The translations under genes were made by a program, and so were the position numbers. Below, in pieces: positions 45,678-56,706 of a stretch of 64,000 nucleotides of DNA. Location: assembly GCF_010015585.1 (NCBI RefSeq), contig NW_022985085.1:6384-70383 (forward strand), read 5' to 3'. The first letter of the stretch is position 1, and each line of letters starts with the position of its first letter. The notes beneath the pieces are model-generated. The model saw only the letters and a program-made list of their open reading frames with translations. It did no database searches and was not told the origin of the DNA. This DNA is from Eremomyces bilateralis CBS 781.70. Its lineage: Eukaryota > Ascomycota > Dothideomycetes > Eremomycetales > Eremomycetaceae.

Positions 45678-46529
45678 ATGGCGGCCCCAACCCCCACCTC
45701 GCCCATCAAAATCCTCATGCTCCACGGCTTTACCCAATCTGGCCCCCTCTTCCGCGCCAAAACCCGCGCCCTCGAGAAGAACCTCCAGAAAGCCTTTCCC
45801 GCCGGCGTCACCCTCTCCTATCCGACCGGGCCAATCCGCCTCGCGCGCGCCGAGATCCCGAGCTTCGACAATCCCTCCGCCACCTCCGAAGCGCCGAAAG
45901 ACAATGCCGGACAACTCGAGGATGACCTAGATGCCTGGGGTTGGTGGAAGCGAAAGGCGAATACGGATCCGTTTGTGTGTGAGGGGTTGGAGCTGGGGAT
46001 GGGGAGGGTGGCGGAGGTCCTGGAGGCAGAGGGGCCGTTTGATGGGGTAATTGGGTTCTCGCAGGGTGGCGCGATGGCGGCGATGGTGGCGGCGCTGTTA
46101 GAAGAGGGAAGGGGAGAGGCGGTCAGGAAGCATGAGAAGGATGGCGGGATTCGCTTTCCGGAAATGTTGGAGAAACGAGACGGTGATGTGAGCCGCACGA
46201 TCCACCCGCCTTTCAAGTTCGCGGCGTGCTATAGCGGATTCAAGCTGCTGCATCCGATGTATAAGGGATACTACGAGCCATCGATCAAGACCCCCGTGCT
46301 TCATTTCCTGGGGAGCCTGGATACGGTGGTCGATGAGAAGAGGTCGTTGGCGTTAGTGGACGTCTGCGAAGGGGGACGACAGAAGTTGGTGTATCATCCA
46401 GGCGGCCACTTCCTACCGAGCAGCCAGCGACAGTTCGTTGGGGCTCTGATTGCATTCATGAAGGAGGCACTGGCGACTCCTGGCGACGACGAGGAGGAGA
46501 AGGCGGAAGATATGGATCTCCCATTCTGA
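45678..46529 (+). CDS. FSH1-family serine hydrolase
   Basis: A single exon encodes 283 residues of an alpha/beta hydrolase of the FSH1 family (related to yeast Fsh1-3 and human OVCA2). The first strand and oxyanion region read KILMLHGFTQSGPLF. The nucleophile elbow is GVIGFSQGGAM with Ser128. The acid is Asp215 in LHFLGSLDTVVDE and the histidine is His244 in HPGGHFLPSSQRQF. So the triad is complete. An Asp/Glu-rich tail (GDDEEEKAEDMDLPF) closes the protein. No signal peptide is present, so it is probably cytosolic. FSH enzymes are esterases or thioesterases of mostly unknown substrate; some fungal relatives act on polyketide or fatty acyl thioesters. No cluster partner is next to it. Confidence 0.92.
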   Translation: MAAPTPTSPIKILMLHGFTQSGPLFRAKTRALEKNLQKAFPAGVTLSYPTGPIRLARAEIPSFDNPSATSEAPKDNAGQLEDDLDAWGWWKRKANTDPFVCEGLELGMGRVAEVLEAEGPFDGVIGFSQGGAMAAMVAALLEEGRGEAVRKHEKDGGIRFPEMLEKRDGDVSRTIHPPFKFAACYSGFKLLHPMYKGYYEPSIKTPVLHFLGSLDTVVDEKRSLALVDVCEGGRQKLVYHPGGHFLPSSQRQFVGALIAFMKEALATPGDDEEEKAEDMDLPF

Positions 46530-47867
46530 AGATGCTTGTGAACATCTCTACCTCGGAGCATTAGAGAATGGTGCAGTCAGATCACCGAGTTGCCTTCCCG
46601 CGTAAAACAAGATACCTGAAGATTACCAATCAGACCCATCCCGACTGAGTGGCAGGATTAACAAGCTGAAGGGCTTGTGGGCATGGACGTCTTTCAAGTA
46701 AAGCCAGTACAGGTAGTAGACTGGGATATATGAGAACTGGAATAGATGAAGATCGCCTACAGGACGTCCCATATGGTAATTGTACGATGCCTCACACTTC
46801 CACTTACGGCTTGCTGGTTCTCCTCAACGATGTGATAGATATTAGCCAGAACGCGATGGCTATTTAGGCAAGACACATAGAAACTTGCTCTTGTAAGAAT
46901 AGGGCACGCTTATATTTATCTTGGATACATATGATCTATCATGCTTCTTGCCACGCAGAGACCTAATGCCTACTAAGCGGATGTCGTATTCTACGCGATT
47001 TCTACATCGGATTGGAGATCTGCAGACTGCAGACTTGCAGTCATATTTACTAAGCGTTTTAGCGGAACGATTCGATGGTTACATCAACCCGCCATCCTCT
47101 CTCCATCCCCGGCCGGCTCTTTGGAGAAATCCCCGAGGTCATTGGCCGAGATCGACGACATGGTACTGAAAAGGCTGAACATACTAAGCTACTTTGTGCA
47201 GTTTGAACAAGCATTGTGGCACTCGTCCCGCTGCAGAACCCTGAATTCCTGGAGTCGCCGACAATGGGGGTGGAATCCGTGTTTAAGATTCGCCACTTTC
47301 TGGGTTAGTGTCACTTAGTGTGAGCCTCAAGCCTTCTCAGATCCATATTCATATAACTATCCATTCTAGATCAGATGGTGATCTATCCGCACTCCCCAAG
47401 ACCCTAATGCGAATAAGACGGCTAAGACCCCGCTCTCGGCTCGTCTAACGGCATTACGGCGCAAGTGCAAGAAATGAGGTTTTCCTGGAGTTACACCGTA
47501 CACGATACCCGAACAGTCAATATCCTAGGACATCTTGCTCTGCCCAGATCGATATGTTGTACCGATAGTCCGATGCGGTCGGTCCCATCCGACAAGTTGC
47601 TATTAGGGCAGCTTAGTCGTTCACGTCGAAGCTTTCCACTATGGCAAGGACATCCGCAGTTAGCGAGAAGCCGTGAAGGCGAATTAGACACTAAAATGGA
47701 TTTGATCGTCCCATGAACTAAGCTTGTTTCCGCCATTCCTTTAAATTAGCCTATTCCTCCCCGCGCATGTGTTACTTGACTATGATTTTCGTCATTTGTT
47801 TTCAGATGCTTGTTTGCGTTCCTTGATCTGACCTGGATCTTTTGGAGTCCTGGTTCGTTGTACCAAT
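46530..47867. other. Intergenic, no feature seen
   Basis: About 1.3 kb lies between the hydrolase and the MFS gene. Short frames (for example 46921-47169 and 47465-47716) do not look like known proteins. No repeat or RNA gene is evident. Confidence 0.45.
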
Positions 47868-49628
47868 ATGTTCTGGAGTTCAGAAAGTATGCAATCGGCT
47901 GTCCTGTTCAGGGTCTGAGCCGAGGAGGCTGATATCGAGTCCTTTATAGAGAAGCCTTCGTCGATCGGCGATGTCGATAATCAAGATGCGGTTCCTGAAT
48001 ATCATGGACCAGATCCGGACGATGTCGAAGTCTCATGTCCGACACATACCACCGAACGGAAACTCGTGAATAAGATCGACTTTCACGTCATCCCGTTTCT
48101 CTGCATCATGTACCTCTTGGCTTTCCTAGACAGGTCAGTGTTTCCGAGAAGGGAAGATCCTCGACAAAGCTGAAGCGGTCCATAGAGTTAATATCGGGAA
48201 CGCCAATGTCTTTGGCCTGTCTAAAGAGCTCCAGATCGATGATGGCAATAAATACAATACAGCGCTGACAATCTTCTTCGTCCCATACATCATATTTGAG
48301 ATACCTTCAAACATAATGCTCAAGAAGTTCAAACCAAACTATTGGCGTGAGTAGATCGGCTCTTTCCAACAGAATCGATCCTCTAACCGTTTCAGTTGGG
48401 GGCAACATGTTTATGTTTGGCGTCATCACCATGGCTCAAGGATTTGTAAAAAACTACAGCGGGCTGCTGGCCACGCGGTTCTTTTTGGGAGTCTTCGAAA
48501 CAGGCATGTTCCCGGGAGCCTTCTATCTCATCGGGATGTGGTACAAACGTACCGAAGCCCAGAGACGGTACTCGTTCTTCTTCAGTAGCACGACCCTCGC
48601 CGGTGCATTCGGAGGTCTTCTCGCGTCTGCGATAGGGAAGATGGACGGAATCAGGGGATACAGTTCTTGGCGTTGGGTGTTTATCATCGAGGGACTGCTG
48701 ACCGTCTTCGTGTCCGTATTCTTCATCTTCTGGTTGCCGACCTTCCCGGAAGAGTCGAAGTGGCTTAAAAACGATGAACTTGCGTTTGTCAAGGCGCGAT
48801 TGCGGGCCGATCAGGGCAAATCCGGCGCCGAGCGCACCATCACATGGAAAGGTGTCGTGCGCGTCTTCAAAGATCCCAAGATCTTTGTGGGAGGCTTCAT
48901 GTACTTGGTAAGTATTGGTCCGCTCCATACCATGCTTGAAGCGACTCTGACCTTTCTCAGGGATTGATCGTTCCGGCCTATGGCTACGCTTACTTCAGCC
49001 CGACCATCATCAGTGGATACAAGTATTCGCCTATCCAGACTCAGCTACACTCGGTCCCTCCGTACGCTGCTGCCTTCGCCCTGGCGATGATCATTGCCTA
49101 CATCAGTGACAAGACTCAACATCGCTTCGCATTTACGATATTTCCAATATGTGTAGCAATTGCCGGATTTGGAATCCTTATGGGTAACCCTCCAGACACC
49201 AAAGCAAAGTACGCTGGACTGGTCCTGGTAGCGATGGGGTGTTATGCGTAGGTCCGACCCCAAACCGAACTTCGAACAGTCGCTGACACATGTGTAGTGC
49301 AATGCCCGTGATCGTCTGTTGGTTCAACATGAACCTCGGAGGCCATCACCGTCGCTCCGTCGGCAGCGCGTGGCAGGTCGCATTCGGCAATATCGGCGGT
49401 TTCATCGCCACGTATTCATTCGTGACGAAAGAAGCTCCACGGTATATCACGGGATATTCCATTAGCATCGCGTTCGTCTGCCTTAGCGGCCTCAGCTGCA
49501 CCATATATTACATTATGTGCTTAATAGCGAACCGGAAGAGGGACAAACAGCCAGTTGACCTGGGGCTCTCCGAGTATGAGAAGACGGAGCTTGGAGATCT
49601 AAGTCCCGAGTATCGCTACCTCTTGTAA
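47868..49628 (+). CDS. MFS permease of the anion:cation symporter (Dal5/allantoate-like) group
   Basis: Six exons (47868-47886, 47950-48133, 48186-48346, 48396-48907, 48961-49247, 49298-49628) give 497 residues with about 12 membrane helices. The first helix (KIDFHVIPFLCIMYLLAFLD, then RVNIGNANVFGL) and the loop LATRFFLGVFETGMFPG are typical of the Dal5/allantoate, nicotinate and vitamin permease group. Other expected segments are MWYKRTEAQRRYSFFFSSTT, GYSSWRWVFIIEGLLTVF and WFNMNLGGHHRRSVGSAWQ. The 19-nt first exon is deduced. Reading straight through from its ATG meets TGA at 47916, but removing a 63-nt intron (GTATGC, CTGAT branch, TATAG) restores the frame. Substrate is unknown; members import organic anions or nitrogen sources at the plasma membrane. 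Confidence 0.87.
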
Positions 49629-50369
49629 ATCACTCCATAGTTAGAACTCAAAAAGACAAGTGGAATGCAACAAGCGGGAATTAATCCTGAAGCCTGAAAG
49701 TCAGTCAGTAGGGTTCCAGATCAGTCCTCTGATCATCCCCCTGAGACTCAATAGGGCACTAATGGTCCACATTGGGAGAATTGACTTGAATGAAATCATA
49801 TCCTTCATTCTGCTTGTTTACTGCATTATACAGGTATATAACAATAGGAAGTGATACCGGTATCACGTTTCCAATGCGTTATAGTGGAGGTCCGCCACCG
49901 ATCTAGAGCAGCCCATGAATACCAACACCTATATTCATAAGGGGGGAGGTAACTGACTTCTCATCACCCTAAGCACCCCCCAGCGATATCTGAAGAGCGA
50001 GGGGGGCCTAATGAATCCCTGGTCTTCCTCAACCCCCGAGTCTCCAGATTGTGAAGCCGACTAGCGGATGGTATCCCCCTACCGGAGGTAGAAGAACGGA
50101 TGGTGCGACCATATAGAAGCATCAGCCACCCATAATCTTGAAAACTTCTAAACGAGAACATTGATACGGTCTCAAGATGGGTTGAGACCGTAGGATCTCG
50201 CCGACCTCTCTTTTGTTTTCAACTTGCCCATGCCGCTCTGACCATGGCCCAATATTCCAGGAAATATGTGCCGTTCGTTCACAGTTTCGCTCCTAAATCA
50301 CCGGATAGGAGGAGGCGATTAAGGAGAGCACCCGTAGCACAGGAGAGTTGCTACTGTCTTGGAAGTGGC
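49629..50369. other. Convergent intergenic region with a hairpin
   Basis: This lies between the 3' ends of the MFS gene and rrp40. The only feature seen is a perfect 10-bp inverted repeat with a 6-base loop at 50166-50191 (ACGGTCTCAA, GATGGG, TTGAGACCGT). Confidence 0.5.
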
Positions 50370-51162
50370 TCAGCCTTGTTTCAATACTTTCTGCGCAAGC
50401 GCTTCCTGCTCTTGAACTACCAAGCCCTGCTCATCGACTTCTGTAATGGCTCTTCCAACAGCCATTGTCCTTTGAATATCATTCGCGTCCACCCACAGAT
50501 ATCCATTCCTACCGACCGCAACTTCAAATCCCCACTTCTCTCCCAACCGATCCAGGATTATAATCTTTGCATCTTCCTTAGCCCTCTTACTGGTCATGAG
50601 CAATCGCCTCGCCATGCCAAGACTAATCTTGAATAACATGCCGCCTTTCAACGGTCCTAACCCTTCCGATTTTCCGGTCGAGGGATCGATACATGTCAGT
50701 TCCGGGTCGATATGGAGTAAGTGAGCGGCGGGGGTCGCAATGCGCGCATAAACCAGAGCTCCATTGGCAAGTTGGGGGCGCGTCTTTTTCGTTGCATCCT
50801 GGAATGAGAGGTGCGGTAGAGCAGCATAGGACGTATACGGTGTGATCTGGCAGTTGAATGCTTCGCCCGACGAACCAGTAACACGAACTATTATGGGATC
50901 GTTGGTTGACGGGAGATACTAATAGCTGCGTTAGATTGCTGTCGGGATACTCTCAGGAGTTACATACACGTCCACCATTGACATCCATCCATGCTGCATT
51001 CCGTCTCCAGTCGACATTGAGCGCTCCCACTGAGGTGGCCGAAATGGTAGAGGGAGGAATATGTCGAAGGCCAGGGCCAATTGAGAGGGCTTTCTTAGGA
51101 TTCGAAGGGAGCTGCTCTTGGGGGACCTCATCCCCAGGAAGAAGGACGTCGGAATATGCCAT
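50370..51162 (-). CDS. rrp40: RNA exosome cap subunit Rrp40
   Basis: Rrp40 (EXOSC3) is one of the three S1/KH cap proteins that sit on the RNA exosome ring and guide RNA for 3'-5' decay in nucleus and cytoplasm. Two exons (51162-50968 and 50918-50370, intron 49 bp) give 247 residues, the usual size. The N-terminal part has LPGDEVPQEQLPSNPKKALS, then WMDVNGGRYLPSTNDPIIVR across the splice junction, which is the S1-domain start. The KH part has KGGMLFKISLGMARRLLM and GEKWGFEVAVGRNGYLWVDA; the GxNG motif is the expected one for this subunit. The gene is head to head with the aspartyl-tRNA synthetase gene, 286 bp apart. Confidence 0.94.
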
Positions 51163-51448
51163 TGGATCAGGGTATCGCCTTCAAGTCGCTGCAAAATCGT
51201 CGGACGTCGTCAGAAATACTGGTGCTCTGGTAGGCATGAATGATGAAGCAGACCCAGAGCGCTTTAGGCGTCTGGCGCATCAGGAATTGGAAATGAGTCA
51301 TGCTTGAACAACACTTTCCTGCCCCACTACCCTGCATGACTCAATCTCTTACATTCGGCATCAAACAGTCACTCGCCCATCAACGATACTCAACTTCGTT
51401 TTGAATTGTCAATCAAAGAATCTAGAAGAATTCAATATATAATCCAAC
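51163..51448. promoter_or_regulatory. Divergent promoter, rrp40 / aspartyl-tRNA synthetase
   Basis: A 286-bp gap separates the two start codons of head-to-head housekeeping genes, so the promoters must overlap or adjoin. I see no distinct factor site. Confidence 0.45.
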
Positions 51449-53152
51449 ATGGCTGACGAGGCGGACAAAGGCCCCTCCAAGAACGCCCTTAAAAAGGCCG
51501 CCAAGGAAGCGGAAAAGGTATGATTTGGCTCTCCCACACCTTTCAACCAAAACTGACCTGTTGATACAGGCGGCCAAAAAAGCTGCCAAAGCCGCAACTG
51601 CCCAACAGCAACAGGCTGCGGAACCTGAAATCCCCGTCGAGCAATTAGCGGAGTACTTTGGTGAACTTGCCCTCGCCGGACCGCTGAATGTCCCCGCGCC
51701 GACGACGACGCTGGAGAAGTTGCCGGCTTCGGGTGAAGTCATCCTTCGGGCCGCTGTCTACAATGCGCGGAAGCAGAGCGCAAAGCTCGTGTTCCTGAAT
51801 CTACGACAGGGGCTGTCAAGCATACAAGCAGTTTTGTTTGCGAATACCCCGGAGACCAAGGCGATGGTGAAATGGGCTGCGAATATTCCTGTAGCTTCGA
51901 TCGTGCTTGTGCATGGCGAAGTCAAAGCCTCCCCCGAGAAGATCGCGAGCGCTACCATCGATGACCGCGAGCTCCATATTACGAATATCCACGTGGTCTC
52001 GAGAGCTGTGGAAAGGCTACCGATCCAGGTTGAAGACGCGGAAAGACCGATCCCGGCCGACGATGCGCCAGTGCAAGAAACCAAGGAGGGTGAACGCCCT
52101 ATCCTGTCACTTCCCGCACGTCTAAACAATCGTGTGATCGACCTGAAGGCCATTCCGAATAAAGCCATTTTCCGCATTCGACATGGCATTGTTTCGCTCT
52201 TCCAAGAGCACTTGACGTCGAAGGGTTTCGTTGGAATCCAGACGCCGAAACTGATCCCAACCGCTTCAGAGGGTGGCAGCAATGTCTTCGAAGTCACATA
52301 CTTTGACAGGAAGGCATACCTTGCGCAGTCACCTCAACTCTACAAGCAAATGGTGATTGCTTCCGGTTTCGAGCGTGTCTTCGAGGTTGGCCCGGTGTTC
52401 CGAGCAGAGAACTCCAACACAAGCAGACATTTGACTGAATTCACCGGACTTGACATGGAAATGGAATTCGATGAAGATTATCACGACGTTATCACCACGC
52501 TTGAGAATTTGATGTTGTTCATCTTCAAAGGACTCAACACAACCTACAAGCGCGAAACGGAATTGCTCCAGGGTATGTACGGCGTGGAGCCGTTCAAGCT
52601 GCCGGAAGAAGGGCAAGTGCCTCGCCTGAAGTATCCTGAGGCTATCGCGATGTTGCGCGAAGCCGGCGAAGAACTTGGTGACTACGATGATCTCACGTAA
52701 TCTTGCTCCAAATCTACTATCCTGAAAATTACTGACCTTGCCACAGCACTCCACAGGAGAAACACCTTGGTCGTCTCGTCCTTGCGAAATACAATACCGA
52801 CTTCTACGTGCTCGACAAATTCCCTACCTCCGTCAGACCATTCTACACCATGCCTGATCCGGAAAATCCAAAATACTCCAACAGCTACGATTTCTTCATG
52901 CGCGGTCAAGAAATCCTGTCCGGAGCGCAGCGTATTCACGACGCGCCTTTCCTGAGGAAGCGGATGGCAGCAATGGACCCTCCCGTGCCGGAGAAGGGTG
53001 CGGAAGCCTACATCGAGGCGTTCGAGTATGGATGCTCAAGGCACGGTGGTGGCGGGATTGGTCTGGAGCGGATTGTCACGTTTTGGTTGGGCCTTCCCAA
53101 TATCAGGATGGCAACGCTTTTCCCCCGCGATCCTCAGAGGATTGCTCCCTAA
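51449..53152 (+). CDS. dps1: Cytosolic aspartyl-tRNA synthetase
   Basis: The enzyme charges tRNA-Asp with aspartate in the cytosol. Three exons (51449-51517, 51570-52696, 52747-53152) give 533 residues. The N-terminus is a lysine- and alanine-rich extension ([20 protein letters not shown]), typical of eukaryotic class IIb synthetases and able to bind tRNA. An OB-fold anticodon-binding domain follows ([18 protein letters not shown]). The class II catalytic core has motif 2 in [20 protein letters not shown] and motif 3 in [20 protein letters not shown], ending [13 protein letters not shown] as in other eukaryotic enzymes. The QSPQLYKQM sequence lies between them. The stop lies 140 bp from the left end of the transposon. 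Confidence 0.97.
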
Positions 53153-53293
53153 GGTGGTCAACATGGTAGCTTGTAAGACTGGTTGAAGTGGTATGAGGCC
53201 AGATGGGCTAAATGGGTATTACGCGATCTCGAGCGCTGATTGGCAGTAATCACCCTGCAAAGTGCAAATAGCCTTCCCAAAGAATGAACAATA

Positions 53294-55105
53294 AGTTCAA
53301 CCCCCTGTCAAGTAGCCAACCACTCGAGTAGCCAGTATCACCATCTCAACCTCCATCGGTCAGACAGCAATATCTCTACTAAAACATATTATATTTGGAA
53401 ATCTATACAGCATGATTCAAAAGATACAGCTTGGAGAGACTCTGATGTAGATTTGGCCTCCGAAATTGGATGTCTTCGTTGGTAATCTTCCTCTACCGCT
53501 CGTACAGCTTCTTGTGCCAATTTGATCTCCCGAACTTGCGCAAACCTCTGATTAAGATCTATCTGAACTTTCTTTTTACGTTTTGGTGCTGTAGCAGCAT
53601 CAAGGCGTGCCTGTAAGCCCGCGATTTTCAGATCTGATGAGGCCTGACGCGCCTGTAGCACTCCGATCGCCTTGGCTGCCTTCTCTATATACGACTTCGT
53701 CGTCTTTGCCACGCGTGTATTCTTGCTAAGAACGCGTAATGCACTCTGTACCTGTTTTGGCTTGTAGGGCGTCGTCTGGAGAACGGAGGGGACTGGTATG
53801 GGGGTGCGTGGAGGCGTGTTTGGTGGTGGAATTGGTGGTGCGGTTACGGTAGGCGGTGACGGTACAACGAAGCGGTTACTGAGGCCCTTTGACCGGTCAA
53901 ACGGCACAAGTCCTGCAGCCTTCCACCCAGATCTGATTGTACGGTCGGTTAGGCGTGCCTGACGTGCCTCTGCATAGAGGACAATGAATCTCCGTCGTTT
54001 AATCGGTAGGGCCTCGTCGATATACGCGCTTTGGCGGAGGAGGGTCTTATAAAAGCGTTTTAGAGGCGAAAAACAGGCGAGATCCAGAGGTTGAAGGATA
54101 TGGGAGGTATGTGCAGGTAGGAAGACCACGATTACGTTGTTTATCTTGCATTCGTACAAGAAATCGATGGTTGCGTGGCTACCGTGCCCGTCCATTAGCA
54201 GAATCCGGTACTGCCGCTGTGTAGCGGTTTCAGGCAGGAAAACCGTACGGAGCCAAACCAACGCGTGTTGATTTGAAGTCCAGCCGTTCTCTGATACCGT
54301 ATAATGGAAGTCTGGAGGTTGTTCAGGGAACCAAGAAGACTGTAACGTGGCGCCTTTCTGTATAATCGCTGGTCTGATGTACTGGCCGGTCGCGGAGACA
54401 GTTTCAACGATACTAATCCATTCGCGGCCCATAGGACTAGTGATATAGGCCGTTGACTTCTGCGAGTCTGCGATAACCGTAGAATTAGCGCAAATCCCTA
54501 GTCCTATACCAACCTCATCCATATTCCAGGTATCAGAGGGGTGGACATCGTACTGAGTTTGAACTTGGTGAAAATACGTGTAGAACGCGTCGATTGTATC
54601 CTTAGTTGCAGCCTGACGTCGGGCAACATCAAGACTACGCCCGATACAGGTCGCAACGCGTGGATTACGGTGTAGGAAACGCGTTACCCAGTTCTTCCCG
54701 AGGGGCGTTGAGTCTCCTTGGAGGCGTAGAACTCGAGATGCCATTTCGCGAAGCCGTGCGTGAGTAGGGGGGAATCCTTGAGCGTCATTTTCAAGTATCC
54801 AGTCGACTAAAAAGGATTCTTGGTCCGGTGTAAGGCGTTGGCGAGATTGTTGAGCTACTACGCGTGGTAGGCGGCCTTTTAAGCGGGTTTGAAGGGTGCG
54901 TCGGTTGACCTTGAATAGCGCCGCAGCTTCGTTTTGTGATTTGCATTGACCGGTCTGTAAGGCATCAATAGCCTGTTGGACCGGGTCTTCCGAGTTTGGT
55001 ATCATGATATTGTACGGTGGTGGAGATATCGCGGTTAGAGAGATGGTGATAGAGGTGGTGATACTGGCTACTCGAGTGGTTGGCTACTTGACAGGGGGTT
55101 GAACT
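53294..55105 (-). mobile_element. Fot1/pogo-type DNA transposon, whole-looking (1812 bp)
   Basis: The element is bounded by perfect 50-bp terminal inverted repeats (53294-53343 and 55056-55105), beginning AGTTCAACCCCCTGTCAAGT. TA is duplicated on both sides (53292-53293 and 55106-55107), as for all Tc1/mariner-superfamily elements. One open reading frame for the transposase fills most of the interior. The identical ends, the open frame and the absence of dense C-to-T decay indicate a recent insertion that may be autonomous. It landed 140 bp after the aspartyl-tRNA synthetase stop and 308 bp before the carbonic anhydrase start, so neither coding region is hit. Confidence 0.95.
53389..55005 (-). 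CDS. Fot1/pogo-type transposase (CENP-B HTH, DDE_1)
   Basis: The single frame encodes 538 residues. The N-terminus holds two helix-turn-helix units that bind the terminal repeats: a first from SQNEAAALFKVNRRTLQTRL and a CENP-B-like one around QESFLVDWILENDAQGFPP and LGKNWVTRFLHRNP. The DDE_1 catalytic core has the first aspartate in DTWNMDEVGIGLG, the second in ILLMDGHGSHATID and the third in HILQPLDLACFSPLKR. The last two are separated by 35 residues, giving DD35D, as in Fot1 elements. A Pro-rich linker and a basic, probably helical tail (APKRKKKVQIDLNQRF) follow. No stop or frameshift interrupts it. Confidence 0.95.
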   Translation of the reverse strand: MIPNSEDPVQQAIDALQTGQCKSQNEAAALFKVNRRTLQTRLKGRLPRVVAQQSRQRLTPDQESFLVDWILENDAQGFPPTHARLREMASRVLRLQGDSTPLGKNWVTRFLHRNPRVATCIGRSLDVARRQAATKDTIDAFYTYFHQVQTQYDVHPSDTWNMDEVGIGLGICANSTVIADSQKSTAYITSPMGREWISIVETVSATGQYIRPAIIQKGATLQSSWFPEQPPDFHYTVSENGWTSNQHALVWLRTVFLPETATQRQYRILLMDGHGSHATIDFLYECKINNVIVVFLPAHTSHILQPLDLACFSPLKRFYKTLLRQSAYIDEALPIKRRRFIVLYAEARQARLTDRTIRSGWKAAGLVPFDRSKGLSNRFVVPSPPTVTAPPIPPPNTPPRTPIPVPSVLQTTPYKPKQVQSALRVLSKNTRVAKTTKSYIEKAAKAIGVLQARQASSDLKIAGLQARLDAATAPKRKKKVQIDLNQRFAQVREIKLAQEAVRAVEEDYQRRHPISEAKSTSESLQAVSFESCCIDFQI

Positions 55106-55107
55106 TA

Positions 55108-55413
55108 GAACAAAAATCAAGTTCCACTCCTCTGTCTGCCAATCCAAGCCACATGCGGAGAAGCTTTTGGAATGATGCTCTGATTGGAACATTTCACCTA
55201 ACAATGAAGGCGTCATCGCACGTGCTTAAACTTGTTCATATCTATCATTCTCCTCGCCCACATTAAGCAGATGCCGTATAAGGATGAGAGTCCCCGATTG
55301 GGGCCTCGAGTTAATTTATATTCTAGATTCGGAATATTCGAGTATCCGGACAAGGCATTGAGATTTTAACTCTTGGATTTTCGGTCATACAGCACGATAC
55401 AAGTAAGGCAAAC
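55108..55413. promoter_or_regulatory. Upstream region of the carbonic anhydrase gene
   Basis: The transposon ends 308 bp upstream of the start codon, so only this short stretch of original promoter remains next to the gene. No factor site is identified. Confidence 0.4.
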
Positions 55414-55990
55414 ATGGCATCCAAGATTCAGGAGAACCTCGAGCAAAGCAACAATGTATATATCACCACCTTCACCGAAGGTCACCTTGCGCTTCCGCCA
55501 GCGAAAAAATACGCCGTCTGTAAGTTGCCCATCACCTCCCCGGGGCATTGTATCCACGCTCGACTGTGCTCGACTGACCCAGAGAGTGACATGCATGGAC
55601 GCCCGCATCGACCCAGCAAGAGCATTTGGAATCAATCTCGGGGACGCTCACGTCATTCGCAACGCTGGTGCATCTGCGAAAGATGCTCTTCGATCACTCG
55701 TCATCTCCGAGCAGTTGCTCGGAACCCAAGAGATCCTGTTGATCAAACATACCGGTTGCGGCATGTTGACCTTCAAGAACGAGGACGCTCACGCGGCTGT
55801 CCGAACCAATTTGGGAGAGGCGGCCGCGGCGGAGATTGGTGGGCTGGATTTCCTCCCTTTCCCAGAGCTGGAGGAGGCGGTTCGTGAGGATGTGCGCTTT
55901 TTGAAGGGGAGTAAGGTAATTCCGGAGGCTGTGACGATCAGTGGATGGGTCTATGAGGTCGAGACTGGAAAGGCAAGAAGGGTTGTCTAG
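55414..55990 (+). CDS. Small beta-class carbonic anhydrase
   Basis: Two exons (55414-55519 and 55587-55990, intron 67 bp) give 169 residues. The protein is a short beta-carbonic anhydrase, which interconverts CO2 and bicarbonate. The zinc ligands are Cys38 in LTCMDARID, His90 and Cys93 in IKHTGCGML, and the Asp40/Arg42 pair that gates the active site is present. The conserved HVIRNAGASAKDALRSL follows the first ligand. It is shorter than the main fungal enzymes (about 220-290 residues) and matches the small type found as extra copies in Aspergillus species, usually weakly expressed. No signal peptide or mitochondrial presequence is evident, so it is probably cytosolic. Activity is expected but not shown. 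Confidence 0.93.
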
Positions 55991-56706
55991 AGTTGTCGTT
56001 TTTCAGGCGCGGATTGGAAATCGGGTTGAATTGAGCTATCATACGGTTATGAACACTTAATGAGCCCCTGGCGCCTTTCTCGAGTTAAGGGAGTCTTTGG
56101 ACTTACTGCTGTTAAATATACGATACCCCATTCATGGCAACATTTCCAAGACCGGGCAAGGGTATGGTGCAGTAAATGTATATAAGATTTAATATCTATG
56201 TATTTCCGGATTCGACTCCTGCCTGGGTGACTATGGAGATTTTCTTTCGGTGCGTGTCAGTACCTCGTTGCAAACATCAGACACTCTGATTTTGGCCAAT
56301 ATTTGAGCGCATGGAGATATCGCACACATTGCTGGACATCAGACAGTTTGGTGTCCTTCTTTACACCAGGTGTGACTAGTATTAAGGGATTAAGGTTGCA
56401 TTAGTTGATACAGGCATAACTAACTACAGCAACTTGCTTAGTAGTCCGCATCACTTGACTCTCACACAATCCTATCCACAATGGTCTAGAAGCCAGTCCA
56501 TAATCAAAACTACCATGCATAATGGCATTATTCTCGCGCTGTCAAATCTCTATCAGCTTTCAAATTTTGTTCTGCATGCAATCTACATTCTACACGATGA
56601 GCCGTATGTGCACTGCTGCTAGGGTTCATACTTCATGGTTCATAAATGAGATAAAGTTTCGAAGAGCTACAGTAGACGCTCTGATGTTGACCCCCATATT
56701 ATGCTA
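55991..56706. other. Intergenic, no feature seen
   Basis: This 716-bp convergent stretch lies between the carbonic anhydrase and the DUF4360-like gene. A tRNA-like GGATTCGACTCC at about 56210 has no matching acceptor or anticodon arm and is not called. Confidence 0.45.

Noticed and set aside
47868-47950. MFS gene looked broken by an in-frame TGA sixteen codons after the ATG
   Set aside because: A canonical 63-nt intron (GTATGC...CTGAT...TATAG, 47887-47949) removes the stop and keeps the frame with all later exons, so the gene is called intact.
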